Part shown: piece after piece, positions 17,557 through 26,281 of the stretch | How the letters are laid out: every line of letters begins with the position of its first letter | Position numbering within the stretch: the stretch's first letter is position 1 | Origin: an uncultured Lachnospiraceae bacterium | GTDB taxonomy: Bacteria; Bacillota; Clostridia; Lachnospirales; Lachnospiraceae | NCBI GenBank assembly: GCA_946549035.1 | Contig: CAMNQH010000017.1 | Location: 1-56,439 of the forward strand | Reading direction: 5' to 3' | Length of the DNA: 56,439 bases | Translations under genes and position numbers: made by a program | The notes under the pieces: model-generated | What the model was told of the DNA's origin: nothing | The model's database searches: none | Seen by the model: the letters and a program-made list of their open reading frames with translations, nothing else

Positions 17557-17948
17557 ACCATTTTCGCAAGTATTCCGTTGACAAAAGATGCGGAATCATC
17601 GGTGCCGTAATTTTTCGCCAGCTCTACGGCCTCATTGATGGCAACTCCTGTGGGAACATCTTCCTCATATTTTATTTCATATACGGCTAGACGGATCAAC
17701 GTCAGATCCACCTTCCCCATACGGCTGGTCTTCCATCCTTTGGCTGCTTCATTGATCTGCCCGTCAATTTCCGTCAAATGCGCCAAAATATCTTCAAACT
17801 TACGTTGTATATAGGATGTGTCTTTTTCTTCCCTCTTATCCAGCTCTTCAAAAAACAAGGCAAGCTGCTGGGAAAGCTCGCTCTCTTCATAAAACTCTGC
17901 CCGAAACAGCATCTTAAAAACCTGTTCTCTTAACTCTCGTCTACTCAT
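17553..17948 (-). CDS. nusB: Transcription antitermination factor NusB
   Basis: A 131-residue all-helical protein (MSRRELREQVFKMLF, VAINEAVELAKNYGTDDSASFVNGIL) that joins NusE on boxA RNA to promote rRNA antitermination. I choose ATG 17948 because AAGGAGTCGTGC lies directly upstream. The longer in-frame extension to 18014 has no similarity to the family. It heads the overlapping chain nusB-xseA-xseB-ispA-dxs-tlyA-nadK. Confidence 0.93.
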   Translation of the reverse strand: MSRRELREQVFKMLFRAEFYEESELSQQLALFFEELDKREEKDTSYIQRKFEDILAHLTEIDGQINEAAKGWKTSRMGKVDLTLIRLAVYEIKYEEDVPTGVAINEAVELAKNYGTDDSASFVNGILAKMV

Positions 17949-18046
17949 GCACGACTCCTTTTGTCCTTTTGTTCCAACAGCCAAATACCCCGCAGCCTGC
18001 CACGCCGCCCCCAAGGCGCCGCCAGCCCGCTGCGGGGTATGATTCC

Positions 18047-18433
18047 TTATGAACGCTGTTTGCTTTTTCCCATATCTACCGTTGCAATACGGATATCTAC
18101 GCTGTGAACTTTCAGGCCCGTCATGTTCTCTACCGCCGTCTTCACCCGTTCTTGTACTTTCACGGATACCTCAGGAATTGCGTAGCCAAATGCAATATTA
18201 AGCGCCACATCCACATTTACAATCCCGTCGGAAACTTCTACTTTTATCCCTTTGGAAAGGTTCTTCATTCCCAGCTTGCTTACCAGCTCGTTGGTAATAT
18301 TCCCCGCCATGGAGCTGACCCCTTCTACCTCCGTAGCCGCCAAGCCTGCAATAATAGCTACCACTTCATCTGCAATCCGTACCTCGCCCAAATTATCGTC
18401 TTTTATCATATATGCTTTTCTGTCTTCAGCCAT
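18047..18433 (-). CDS. Asp23/Gls24 family envelope stress protein
   Basis: A 128-residue Asp23 (DUF322) protein with the usual pattern GEVRIADEVVAIIAGLAATEVEGVSSM and VNVDVALNIAFGYAIPEV. Members in Clostridia commonly stand immediately upstream of nusB and are thought to act near the membrane. AGGAGGCGCAGAT precedes the ATG and a good promoter lies upstream, so this gene probably begins the operon that runs into nusB. The roughly 100-nt gap to nusB is rich in GC and could hold a processing or attenuation structure. Confidence 0.93.
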   Translation of the reverse strand: MAEDRKAYMIKDDNLGEVRIADEVVAIIAGLAATEVEGVSSMAGNITNELVSKLGMKNLSKGIKVEVSDGIVNVDVALNIAFGYAIPEVSVKVQERVKTAVENMTGLKVHSVDIRIATVDMGKSKQRS

Positions 18434-18466
18434 ATCTGCGCCTCCTAAAAATAATTATAATAACTT

Positions 18467-18494
18467 ATTATAACAGAATCTCCTTCATTTGCAA
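18467..18494 (-). promoter_or_regulatory. Promoter of the asp23-nusB operon
   Basis: Minus-strand TTGCAA (18494-18489), 16 nt, TATAAT (18472-18467). The -10 is perfect and lies 33 nt upstream of the Asp23 start codon. Confidence 0.65.
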
Positions 18495-18639
18495 AGACAA
18501 CTTTTTCGATTCAAACCATTTCAAACTATTTTCCCCCGCCGGACATATTTTCATTCTACAAAAAGTGTGATAAAATATACTCCGAAAAAGAGCCAAGCAT
18601 CTTTTTTCCATAATAATAAACGTTTCACGGAGGTAAGCC

Positions 18640-19743
18640 ATGTTACAGCAAAAAGACCATTTCCACGGCAGCGACCTGGAAAAAATAGAAGCAGCCTACG
18701 GTATCAAAAAGGAAGAGATCACCAGCTTTTCCGCCAATGTAAACCCATTGGGAGTATCCTCCCTGCTGCGGGAGACTATCGCCTCCCGGATTGACGCCAT
18801 CACCACTTATCCCGACCGGGAATATGCATCTCTGCGCCGCTGTATGGCATCCTACGCTGGCTGCGACGACAGCCAGGTGCTGGTGGGAAACGGCTCCACA
18901 GAATTGATTTCCCTGTTTATTCAACTGGAGCAGCCAAAAAAAGCCTTAATCATCGGCCCCACCTATTCAGAATATGAACGGGAGATTTCTCTTGGAGGAG
19001 GCGCCTGTCTCTACTATCCTCTAAAGGAGGAACTGGATTTTGTCCTGGACGTAGAGGATTTTACCAGCCACCTCAATGAAAGCATTGATCTACTGGTTAT
19101 TTGCAATCCCAACAATCCCACTTCCACCGCTATTTCCCGCCGTGATATGCGAAGGATCCTGGACGTATGCAAACAGCACGATATTTTTGTAATGGTAGAT
19201 GAAACCTATGTGGAGTTCGCCCCGAAGCAGGAGGAAGTCAGCGCCGTTCCTCTTACCAGCTACTACAATAACATTATTATTTTGCGGGGAACCTCCAAAT
19301 TTTTTGCAGCCCCCGGCCTGCGCTTAGGCTATGCCATCACCGGAAATCGGGATCTAATTAAGGCCATCCACACCCACAAAAATCCATGGACGATTAACTC
19401 CCTGGCGGTTGTGGCCGGAGAAGCCATGTTCACGGATCAAGATTATATCCAAAAAACAAGAACCCTTATCTCCTCTGAACGGGAACGGATGCAAACCGTC
19501 CTATCCAGGGACTGCCGTTACAAAGTGTACACTCCCACCGCTAATTTTATGTTGGTAAAAATCTTAGAGGACACTCTGACCGCGGACGTGCTCTTTGAAA
19601 AAGCCATTCGCCGGCGCATGATGATTCGAGACTGCTCCACCTTTCCATTTTTGGATCACAAGTTTTTCCGGTTTTGCGTTATGTCCCCGGAAATGAACGA
19701 TGAGCTTTTGGCATGTCTCACAGAGCCATTCCACAAAGAATAG
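18640..19743 (+). CDS. PLP-dependent aminotransferase, HisC/CobD-like
   Basis: A 367-residue fold-type I PLP enzyme. Visible motifs are SFSANVNPLG near the start, GNGSTELI, CNPNNPTS, MVDETYVEF and the Schiff-base lysine region RGTSKFFAAPGLRLGY. These fit both histidinol-phosphate aminotransferase and L-threonine-O-3-phosphate decarboxylase (CobD). No histidine or cobalamin genes are adjacent, so the substrate is open. It is monocistronic on the plus strand, divergent from asp23, with GGAGGTAAGCC before the ATG. Confidence 0.8.
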   Translation: MLQQKDHFHGSDLEKIEAAYGIKKEEITSFSANVNPLGVSSLLRETIASRIDAITTYPDREYASLRRCMASYAGCDDSQVLVGNGSTELISLFIQLEQPKKALIIGPTYSEYEREISLGGGACLYYPLKEELDFVLDVEDFTSHLNESIDLLVICNPNNPTSTAISRRDMRRILDVCKQHDIFVMVDETYVEFAPKQEEVSAVPLTSYYNNIIILRGTSKFFAAPGLRLGYAITGNRDLIKAIHTHKNPWTINSLAVVAGEAMFTDQDYIQKTRTLISSERERMQTVLSRDCRYKVYTPTANFMLVKILEDTLTADVLFEKAIRRRMMIRDCSTFPFLDHKFFRFCVMSPEMNDELLACLTEPFHKE

Positions 19744-19776
19744 ACCATAATTTCTGTCAAAATTCCTTAAAACCTA

Positions 19777-19831
19777 TTGACATTTATCTTCTTTTCCTTT
19801 ATTGTATTATTAATATAGTACAATAATACAA
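19777..19831 (+). promoter_or_regulatory. Promoter and palindromic operator of the GntR-ABC operon
   Basis: TTGACA (19777-19782) is followed after 17 nt by TATTGT (19800-19805). An inverted repeat, TTGTATTA (19802-19809) and TAATACAA (19824-19831), overlaps the -10. YtrA-type GntR repressors usually bind such palindromes before their own operon, so autorepression is inferred. Confidence 0.65.
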
Positions 19832-19845
19832 AGAGAGGTGATTAC

Positions 19846-20217
19846 ATGTCATGGAACCTGGATTCGGACCGGCCTATTTTTTTACAGATTATCCAAAAAA
19901 TACAGACGGACATTATTTCAGGCTTCTACCAGCCGGGAGACAAGCTTCCCTCCGTCCGGGAGCTGGCTTCGGAAGCTTCTGTGAACCCTAATACGATGCA
20001 AAAAGCCCTGTCCGAATTAGAGCGCACCGGATTGGTCTATTCCCAGCGCACCAGCGGCAGATTTATTACGGAGGATCATAAGATGATTCAACATCTAAAA
20101 TCGGAACTTGCCCAGAAGATCATTGAAGAATTTCTGGAGCATATGAGCCAGCTCGGCATTCAAAGAGAAGAAGCTATTGCCCTGATTACAGAGACTATCA
20201 AGGGGGAAACCAAATGA
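19846..20217 (+). CDS. GntR-family (YtrA-type) transcriptional regulator
   Basis: A 123-residue protein with the GntR winged helix (PIFLQIIQKIQTDIISG, GDKLPSVRELASEASVNPNTMQKALSELERTGLVY) and a very short C-terminal helical tail. This is the YtrA subfamily, which regulates adjacent ABC transporters. Its stop overlaps the ABC gene start (ATGA). The palindrome over its promoter is the probable operator. Confidence 0.93.
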   Translation: MSWNLDSDRPIFLQIIQKIQTDIISGFYQPGDKLPSVRELASEASVNPNTMQKALSELERTGLVYSQRTSGRFITEDHKMIQHLKSELAQKIIEEFLEHMSQLGIQREEAIALITETIKGETK

Positions 20218-20909
20218 CATTATTAGAATGTAAGCATTTAACCAAAAAATTCGGCAAGCGCAACGTTCTGTCCGATATCAGCCTGCAGGTAAACGGCGGC
20301 CATATCATCGGCCTCTTAGGACCCAACGGCAGCGGGAAAACAACGCTGATTAAATTGATTTGCGGCCTTTTAACTCCTACCTCCGGAGAAATCTATGTAA
20401 ACGAAATGCCCATCGGCACTTCCAGTAAAAAAGTAATCTCCTATCTGCCGGACCACTCTTACCTCAACGACTGGATGCGGGTGCGGGATATCATTGATTA
20501 CTTTGAGGACTTTTATGAAGATTTTGAATCTATCCGGGCCTATGACATGCTGGCCAAGCTAAAAATCAATCCCTCTGACAAGTTAAAAACCATGTCCAAA
20601 GGAACCAAAGAAAAAGTTCAGCTAATTCTGGTTATGAGCCGCCGGGCAGATTTGTATATCCTGGACGAACCTATTGCAGGGGTAGATCCGGCCGCCAGAG
20701 ATTATATTCTGGATACAATTTTATCTAACTACGATGAAAATGCTTCCATCCTGATCTCCACCCACCTGATTTCTGATATTGAAAATATCCTGGACCAGGT
20801 TATTTTTCTGCAAAACGGCGTCATCCGTCTCCATACGTTTGTAGACGATATCCGCCAAAAGGAACAAAAGTCTGTAGACGCTCTGTTCCGGGAGGTGTTC
20901 AAATGTTAG
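20214..20909 (+). CDS. ABC transporter ATP-binding protein
   Basis: A 231-residue ATPase. Walker A is GPNGSGKTTLIK, the D-loop/Walker B is LYILDEPIAGVDPAAR and the switch histidine is in ISTHLISDIENI. The ABC signature is unusual: where LSGGQ is expected there is TMSKGTKEKVQL, a form common in YtrB/EcsA-like exporters. It pairs with the downstream permease, whose start lies inside its 3' end by 7 nt. Substrate unknown. Confidence 0.92.
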   Translation: MTLLECKHLTKKFGKRNVLSDISLQVNGGHIIGLLGPNGSGKTTLIKLICGLLTPTSGEIYVNEMPIGTSSKKVISYLPDHSYLNDWMRVRDIIDYFEDFYEDFESIRAYDMLAKLKINPSDKLKTMSKGTKEKVQLILVMSRRADLYILDEPIAGVDPAARDYILDTILSNYDENASILISTHLISDIENILDQVIFLQNGVIRLHTFVDDIRQKEQKSVDALFREVFKC

Positions 20910-21778
20910 GGAAATTAATCAAACACGACTTCAAATCCACCAGTAAAGTTATGGTTCCCATTAGTATTGCCTTTGTGGCCATTACCTTGCTGGGCGTTCT
21001 GTTTCTGGGAACAAACCTGATGCAGCAGGAGGAATTGCTTCCTTTGACGATTACCCTGTTAATTGCATATATCCTGATGTTGATCACCCTTACTATGATC
21101 TCTCAGATCTATCTGATTGTGCATTTTTACCGGAATATGTTTTCCTCTCAGGGATATCTGACCTTTACTCTTCCGGCCTCTCCTCAGAAAATTTTTCATT
21201 CCAAAATGCTTGTGGGGTGTACCTGGCTGCTGTTTATCTCTGTGTTGACCGTAGTTTCCGCTTTGATTTTAATCGGCGCTGCCAGCGGTTTTGAAAATAT
21301 TTCTTCCATAATCCATGAAATATTTTCTATGCAGCTATTTACAAACGGCAATCTGGGAACCGATTTTTCCGCAAGCTTTACAGAGGTGATTGGATATAAT
21401 TCCAGCCAGTTACTCCTGTTGTTTTCCATACTAACTTTGATATCTATTTATTATAACATTGCCGTGGGATATGGAAGCGTCACCATCGGGCAGCTTTACG
21501 CCAAACATAAAGTAGTAGGCGCCGTACTGGTATACGCGGGCACTTATCTGCTTATGCAGATTCTTACCACAGTCACCATATTTCTGGTTTGCTTAAAGCC
21601 CGTCTTAGACATCCTTGCCACCCCCGAAGTGGAACTAGAAGGCGCGGTGTTCCTCCAGATGATGCGCTCTATTTATCGGCCTATGTTTCCGTCTATGATT
21701 TTAACCCAGTTAGGAGCAGGTATTTTACTCCATATTGCTTCCATCGTGATTGTAAATAAGAAAGTGAATCTGGATTAA
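20903..21778 (+). CDS. ABC-2 type membrane permease
   Basis: A 291-residue protein with about six hydrophobic segments (near residues 18-38, 48-72, 100-120, 170-195, 205-230 and 262-282). It begins with the short cytoplasmic MLGKLIKHDFKSTSKVM typical of permeases paired with YtrA-type regulators. It overlaps the ATPase gene by 7 nt. Function is probably export of a peptide, lipid or drug, inferred from context only. Confidence 0.85.
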   Translation: MLGKLIKHDFKSTSKVMVPISIAFVAITLLGVLFLGTNLMQQEELLPLTITLLIAYILMLITLTMISQIYLIVHFYRNMFSSQGYLTFTLPASPQKIFHSKMLVGCTWLLFISVLTVVSALILIGAASGFENISSIIHEIFSMQLFTNGNLGTDFSASFTEVIGYNSSQLLLLFSILTLISIYYNIAVGYGSVTIGQLYAKHKVVGAVLVYAGTYLLMQILTTVTIFLVCLKPVLDILATPEVELEGAVFLQMMRSIYRPMFPSMILTQLGAGILLHIASIVIVNKKVNLD

Positions 21779-21819
21779 GCCGTATAAAAAATATGTTCTG
21801 CCAGTCAGAATCTGTTGCA

Positions 21820-21863
21820 AAAAATACCATGCAGAAGACAACTGCCTTTTGCATGGTATTTTT
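21820..21863 (+). terminator. Strong terminator, possibly bidirectional, between ABC operon and deoR
   Basis: AAAAATACCATGCA (21820-21833) pairs perfectly over 14 bp with TGCATGGTATTTTT (21850-21863). The T-run in the stem on both strands would let it serve the plus-strand ABC operon and the converging minus-strand deoR. Confidence 0.85.
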
Positions 21864-21931
21864 CATTCGTAACAATAGCTCCCCAAAGGGTAAGCTCTAT
21901 TGCATCCCCCTTAAACGATCATTTTTCTTTT

Positions 21932-22693
21932 TCAACACTGCACCACATTTACGTTGCAGTCCTCCATCCGTTCCTTCCACTCCTCATTCATCTCATAATC
22001 CGTAACAATCACGTCCACATCGGAAAAATCAATGATTTTGGTAAAGGATATCCGTCCGAACTTTCCACTGTCCGCTGCCAAAATCTTGGTAGCGGCAGAG
22101 GCCAGCATCTGCCGTTTGATGCCTGCGTCCAGTTCGTTGGAATCGGTGAAGCCCTTGTAAAAATCCACGCCCTTACAGGACAGGATCACTTTGTCTACAT
22201 AAAATCCGTCCACCATTCGTTCTGCCTGGTACCCCACCAGAGACAATGCACCTGCCCGGAGTGATCCTCCGGTAGAAAGTACCTTCCACCCTTTTACGTC
22301 AGAAAGTTCCAATAGAATCTCTATGGAATTGGTAATAATTGTGATGTCCTTCTTATGTCGTATTTGCTTCGCCACAAAAAGCGCCGTGGTACTGGCGTCT
22401 AGCATAATCCGGTCTCCGTCTTGAATCATCTCGCCGATAACAGCCGCAATCTGCTTTTTTGCCTCCACATTCGCTCTTTTTCGCACCAAAAATGGCAGTT
22501 CTTCTTTGTCGTTCTCTTTCAAAACAGCTCCGCCATAGGTACGTTCTGCAAAGCCGTCCCGTTCCAGCTTCTCTAAATCCCGGCGAATGGTTTCTTCCGT
22601 CACGTCGTATTTTTTACTTAAATCACCGACAACCACTTTGCCCTCTTCTTTTAGCTGGGTCAGGATCTCATTCCTTCTTTCTGCCGCTAACAT
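21932..22693 (-). CDS. DeoR-family regulator of the microcompartment locus
   Basis: A 253-residue DeoR-type regulator. The N-terminal helix-turn-helix (AAERRNEILTQLKEEGKV, YDVTEETIRRDLEKLERDG) is followed by a sugar-phosphate-sensing domain (IMLDASTTALFVAKQI, ILLELSDVKGW, LSTGGSLRAGALSLVG, ILAADSGKFG). Family members normally respond to phosphorylated sugars. Start ATG 22693 is chosen because AAGGGGGAACAGC precedes it; a longer frame overlaps the shell gene. It is the last gene of the BMC operon, 31 nt after the shell gene stop, and is the likely binder of the A/C-rich repeats at 36095-36144. Confidence 0.9.
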   Translation of the reverse strand: MLAAERRNEILTQLKEEGKVVVGDLSKKYDVTEETIRRDLEKLERDGFAERTYGGAVLKENDKEELPFLVRKRANVEAKKQIAAVIGEMIQDGDRIMLDASTTALFVAKQIRHKKDITIITNSIEILLELSDVKGWKVLSTGGSLRAGALSLVGYQAERMVDGFYVDKVILSCKGVDFYKGFTDSNELDAGIKRQMLASAATKILAADSGKFGRISFTKIIDFSDVDVIVTDYEMNEEWKERMEDCNVNVVQC

Positions 22694-22724
22694 GCTGTTC
22701 CCCCTTTGCATGCCAAATGAGCTG

Positions 22725-23273
22725 CTATAAAATTGTCTCCCACAGCTTCGGGTCGGGACTTGCCACCACGGAGCTGTCAAGATACATGCCGTTTTCACTT
22801 ACGGCTGCTTCTGCTTTCTTCACGGCTGCTTCCACCGCCGCTATCTCTCCCGTTAAAAATACATAGGATTTTCCGCACATCCCCCGGGCCACTCGGATTT
22901 CAATTAAATCCACTTCCGCCGTCTTGGCCGCTTCGTCCGCCGCCACAAAAATTGCCGCTGCTGAAAAAGTCTCTAAAACGCCTAACGCATTTTTATTTTG
23001 AATCTCTGCAGTTCCATAGACGGCTGGAAAAATCCCTTCATGGGGATTGCCCAATAGAAAGCTGTCGATCAACTGCTGGGGATACGCCGCCTTAGCCGCA
23101 TCAATGGAGGCTCTGACCGCGCTGATATCCCCGGTAAACAGGATAATGTATTTGCCCGGGCATACGGTCTGGGCCTCTATCACATCCACCTGTGCCGTCT
23201 TAATCACCAGATCCGCCGCCAGTATGCCTGCGGATACGGTCTTATATTCTACCATTCCAATTGCTTTGCTCAT
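22725..23273 (-). CDS. BMC-T tandem-domain shell protein (PduT-like)
   Basis: A 182-residue protein with two BMC folds in tandem: AIGMVEYKTVSAGILAADLVIKTA then ALGVLETFSAAAIFVAADEAAKTA. Such proteins form pseudohexameric trimers in the shell. PduT-type trimers can carry a 4Fe-4S cluster in the central pore. Cysteines near the pore loops (QTVCPGK and ARGMCGK) could supply ligands, but this is inference. The start overlaps the stop of the PduS-like gene by 4 nt, fitting the known pairing of PduS and PduT for electron transfer across the shell. Confidence 0.9.
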   Translation of the reverse strand: MSKAIGMVEYKTVSAGILAADLVIKTAQVDVIEAQTVCPGKYIILFTGDISAVRASIDAAKAAYPQQLIDSFLLGNPHEGIFPAVYGTAEIQNKNALGVLETFSAAAIFVAADEAAKTAEVDLIEIRVARGMCGKSYVFLTGEIAAVEAAVKKAEAAVSENGMYLDSSVVASPDPKLWETIL

Positions 23274-24610
23274 GATGCTTCCCTCGCTTTGATCGTAACT
23301 GTTTGTTCATTCACATCTATCACTACCCCGTCAATGGAGGCGTGAATTGGAAGGCTTAACGCCCCCTCTTTGGCCTGCCCGATCAACTGGCCGGCCGTCA
23401 CCGCATCCCCCACTGTTACCACAGCCTGGGCCGGAGCGCCGATATGCTGGCTTAAGCGAAGCTTTACCAGCCCCGTCCTTACTTCCCCTTCCTCTAAAGG
23501 CGCCGGGTCGTCATACATATCCAGCCCAAGCCTGGACTGGAGACGTTTCACCGGAACCTTGCGATAGGAAAGCTCTCGTTTTACCGGCTCACCTTCTATT
23601 CCCTTTGGCACGGGAACGCCCTTTGCCCGAAGCCCCGTTTTATATTCCTGAATCAGGCTTCTGGGCGAGAGCCCCTGCATACAGGAGTACATCTCGCATA
23701 ACCCGCAGGACACACAGAACATCGTACCTAAAAACGGTTTGATATCCCGGGTGGTCCCGCTGGTGGCCGCCCGCATAAACGCATGAGGCTCAATGGGGTG
23801 CCCCAGTAAATTTCTGGGACAAAGATCCGTACACATTTCACATTGACAGCATGCGGCCATTGCACGTTTCAAATTAATCTGGATATTGCCTTTTTTCTTC
23901 TGCACCACCGGATGATCCTGTTCCAAAACCAAAATGGCGTTACTGGTCTTGGTGATCACGTCATATTCTCCCGCCAAGGGTCCGGTCATAGGGCCTCCCA
24001 TAATATAGGCCGGCTTTTTGGCTGTGACCTTTCCCGCCAAGGCAACTACGTCCCTCACGGACATTCCTAAGGGTACGAGCCTGGTGCAGGGATGTTCTAC
24101 TTCTCCGGTAATCGTGATATATTTTTTTGTCACCGGAGCTTTCTGGTGCAGTGCCCGGTAAATATTATAGACTGTCTCCACATTAAATACTGCCGCTCCC
24201 ACTTCTATTGGGATGCTCCCCGGAGGTACGACTTTTCCTGTGAGCTCATGAATCAGCACCACCTCGTCTCCGGCAGGGTAAATCTCCGGCAATAACCCCA
24301 GAGAAATCAAGGGGAAGGAGGGAAGCTGGGCTTTCACAGCCTCCACCGTATCGGTATATGCTTCCTTAACCCCTACAATGACTTCTTCCGCTCCCAGGGT
24401 CTCAGCCATTCGCTGCAATGTGCTTAAAATTTCAAAGGTATGTACAGAAAGGAGCTGGCGGTGCAGTCGAAGCAGCGGCTCGCACTCGGCGCAATTTAAC
24501 AGAATTGTCTTTGTACGGTCGCTGAACTTCCCGTAAGTGGGAAAGCCCGCGCCTCCTGCCCCTGCCACACCGGCTTCTTTTACAGTCTCAATGAGTTCCC
24601 TTATTTCCAT
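23270..24610 (-). CDS. pduS: PduS-like SLBB/RnfC-type flavo-iron-sulfur protein
   Basis: A 446-residue RnfC-like protein: an N-terminal FMN/NADH-binding region (GVAGAGGAGFPTYGKF), an SLBB domain and two 4Fe-4S motifs (CCQCEMCTDLCP and CVSCGLCEMYSC). PduS was described as a cobalamin reductase, but this locus uses a B12-independent glycyl radical dehydratase. A role in NADH recycling or electron transfer to PduT across the shell is therefore more likely here. It lies 3 nt from the vertex-protein gene. Confidence 0.88.
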   Translation of the reverse strand: MEIRELIETVKEAGVAGAGGAGFPTYGKFSDRTKTILLNCAECEPLLRLHRQLLSVHTFEILSTLQRMAETLGAEEVIVGVKEAYTDTVEAVKAQLPSFPLISLGLLPEIYPAGDEVVLIHELTGKVVPPGSIPIEVGAAVFNVETVYNIYRALHQKAPVTKKYITITGEVEHPCTRLVPLGMSVRDVVALAGKVTAKKPAYIMGGPMTGPLAGEYDVITKTSNAILVLEQDHPVVQKKKGNIQINLKRAMAACCQCEMCTDLCPRNLLGHPIEPHAFMRAATSGTTRDIKPFLGTMFCVSCGLCEMYSCMQGLSPRSLIQEYKTGLRAKGVPVPKGIEGEPVKRELSYRKVPVKRLQSRLGLDMYDDPAPLEEGEVRTGLVKLRLSQHIGAPAQAVVTVGDAVTAGQLIGQAKEGALSLPIHASIDGVVIDVNEQTVTIKAREAS

Positions 24611-24613
24611 GGC

Positions 24614-24880
24614 CTACTCCAATTCTGTTCCGTTGTCCACGATCCCTACAATGGCTGCATCTACCGGCTGTTCTTCCTTGCCGCAGCCAATACGGGCCGC
24701 GCTTCCTAAAGCGACCAGAACCACTTCTCCGATTCCGGCCCCTACATTATCAACGGCAACAATGTTGCTTTCCGAAGCCCTCATGGATTTGAGCGGCTCT
24801 ATGATGAGAAATTTATTTCCCACCAGGTTTTCATTTTTCCGTGTGGAAACCACGCTTCCCACAACTGTCCCTATTATCAT
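24614..24880 (-). CDS. BMC-P vertex protein (EutN/CcmL family)
   Basis: An 88-residue EutN/CcmL protein (MIIGTVVGSVVSTRKNENLVGNKF, VDNVGAGIGEVVLVALGSAAR). Pentamers of this family cap the vertices of the icosahedral shell. Length and motif order are canonical. Only one vertex protein is present in the locus. Confidence 0.94.
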   Translation of the reverse strand: MIIGTVVGSVVSTRKNENLVGNKFLIIEPLKSMRASESNIVAVDNVGAGIGEVVLVALGSAARIGCGKEEQPVDAAIVGIVDNGTELE

Positions 24881-24902
24881 ACTGCCCCAGTCCTTTACCT
24901 GC

Positions 24903-25544
24903 CTATTTGATCACCACTGCATCCCCGGTTTTAATTCCGGAGGCGTTGGCTTCGTCCGTGTCAATATGCATCTCCAAGGTGAAGCTGTCGTCCACCCGAA
25001 TCAACACTTCCTCAAAGGTGGTTCCTCTGGCGCTGACAGCCGATACGGAGACCACGTCTTTATCCTTCAGTCCGGCCGCTTTGGCGTCTTTGGGGGACAT
25101 ATGAATATGCCGCCTGGCCACGATACAGCCTTCTTTTAAATAAATTGCTCCTTTGGGGCCTACGATGGCAATGGGGGCGGAGCCTTTAATATCCCCGGAA
25201 TCCCGGAGAGGCGCCCGCACTCCCAGCTTCATAGCGTCCGTTTGGGAAATTTCCACTTGGGAAGCTTTCCGCACAGGGCCTAAAATCCTGACGTTTTCAA
25301 TGGCCCGAAGCTTCGTTCCCACAATTGTCACCTGCTCATTGGAGGCAAACTGCCCGCCCATCAGCTCTTTTTTCTTCGTAAGCTCATATCCGGCTCCAAA
25401 AAGTGTTTCTACGTCCGCCTGGGTTACATGCACATGTCTTGCCGATACTCCCACCGGAACCATAAATCCCTCTTTGTTCCCTTCTGGCTGGAGCATTTCC
25501 ATAACAAGCCTTGTAATCTGTTCTATATTTCTTTCATCCACCAT
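24903..25544 (-). CDS. pduL: Phosphate propanoyltransferase PduL
   Basis: A 213-residue phosphotransacylase converting propionyl-CoA to propionyl-phosphate inside the compartment. Zinc-ligand histidine motifs VGVSARHVHVTQ and VARRHIHMSP are intact. The first roughly 20 residues (DERNIEQITRLVMEML) form an amphipathic helix followed by a flexible linker, an encapsulation peptide. No propionate kinase is present in the window. Confidence 0.95.
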   Translation of the reverse strand: MVDERNIEQITRLVMEMLQPEGNKEGFMVPVGVSARHVHVTQADVETLFGAGYELTKKKELMGGQFASNEQVTIVGTKLRAIENVRILGPVRKASQVEISQTDAMKLGVRAPLRDSGDIKGSAPIAIVGPKGAIYLKEGCIVARRHIHMSPKDAKAAGLKDKDVVSVSAVSARGTTFEEVLIRVDDSFTLEMHIDTDEANASGIKTGDAVVIK

Positions 25545-25575
25545 GGCTGCTCCTTACTTTTTGCATCTGCGGTAT

Positions 25576-25592
25576 CAATCCGCAACGGATTG
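25576..25592. other. Palindrome in the shell gene - pduL intergenic gap
   Basis: CAATCCG-CAA-CGGATTG, a perfect 7-bp hairpin within the 98-nt spacer, the longest gap inside the distal part of the BMC operon. It could be a processing or stability hairpin that sets shell protein expression apart from downstream enzymes. Confidence 0.4.
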
Positions 25593-25642
25593 GCCCACGC
25601 CTGCCGTCTGCAGACATGGGCGAAACTGTTGCGTTCCTGTTC

Positions 25643-26227
25643 CTATTTTAGGGTAGGCAGGATCTTTTCCACATCGCCATGAGGTCTGGGAATTACATGG
25701 GTGGCCACTAATTCGCCTAATCTGGAGGCGTTGGCCGCCCCTGCTTCTACTGCGGACTTTACAGCCCCTACGTCGCCCCGCACCATAACGGTTACTAAGC
25801 CGGAACCGATTTTCTCGGTACCGATTAATGCAACATTAGCTGCCTTTACCATTGCGTCCGCCGCTTCAATCGCAGCAGTCAGTCCTCTTGTTTCCACCAT
25901 TCCTAATGCTTCCTGTGCCATAATTGTTACCTCCTTATTCTGAGCAGGCGCCTGTGTTTGCGCCTCCTTCTGTGCCGCCGTCTCTTCCGATTTCAAAGCT
26001 GCCGCTTCTGCCGCTTCCCTGGCCGCCTTGACGGCTGTCTGCTTCACAGCCGCGTCAGGCTCCGCTTTGGATTGCGTCCGCTTTGGGGACTTTTTGGAAG
26101 ACGATGATTTTTTCTCATCAGCCGCCGTTTCCTCCTTGAGCCCTCCCTCGTCCTTTATGGTGTTTGTCTCATCCGGCATTGCTTTTTCTTCGGAATTCGG
26201 CAAATCTTTTTTATTATTATCTGGCAT
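25643..26227 (-). CDS. BMC-H shell protein with long disordered N-terminal extension and internal start
   Basis: The frame encodes 194 residues. Residues 104-194 are a normal BMC-H hexamer protein ([20 protein letters not shown]), nearly identical to the 91-residue protein at 26620-26895. The first 103 residues are Lys/Ser/Glu-rich, then an Ala-rich helix ([18 protein letters not shown]). Two starts look usable: ATG 26227 after GGCGGTG, and ATG 25918 after a very strong AAGGAGGTAACAATT. Two products from one gene are therefore likely, as known for PduB/PduB', where the extension tethers shell to cargo. Confidence 0.85.
   Translation of the reverse strand: MPDNNKKDLPNSEEKAMPDETNTIKDEGGLKEETAADEKKSSSSKKSPKRTQSKAEPDAAVKQTAVKAAREAAEAAALKSEETAAQKEAQTQAPAQNKEVTIMAQEALGMVETRGLTAAIEAADAMVKAANVALIGTEKIGSGLVTVMVRGDVGAVKSAVEAGAANASRLGELVATHVIPRPHGDVEKILPTLK
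25918..25937 (-). promoter_or_regulatory. Internal ribosome binding site and second start in the extended shell gene
   Basis: The minus strand reads AAGGAGGTAACAATTATG, a near-perfect Shine-Dalgarno with good spacing at codon 104 of the longer frame. It predicts separate translation of a 91-residue core shell protein. Confidence 0.75.
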
Positions 26228-26281
26228 TTTTTCACCGCCTGTATCATTGTCCCCATGAACTTATGGGATATTGCCTCTCGT

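Noticed and set aside
23270-24610. Cobalamin reductase role for the PduS-like protein
   Set aside because: No B12-dependent dehydratase, reactivase or adenosyltransferase is present; the pathway is glycyl-radical based.
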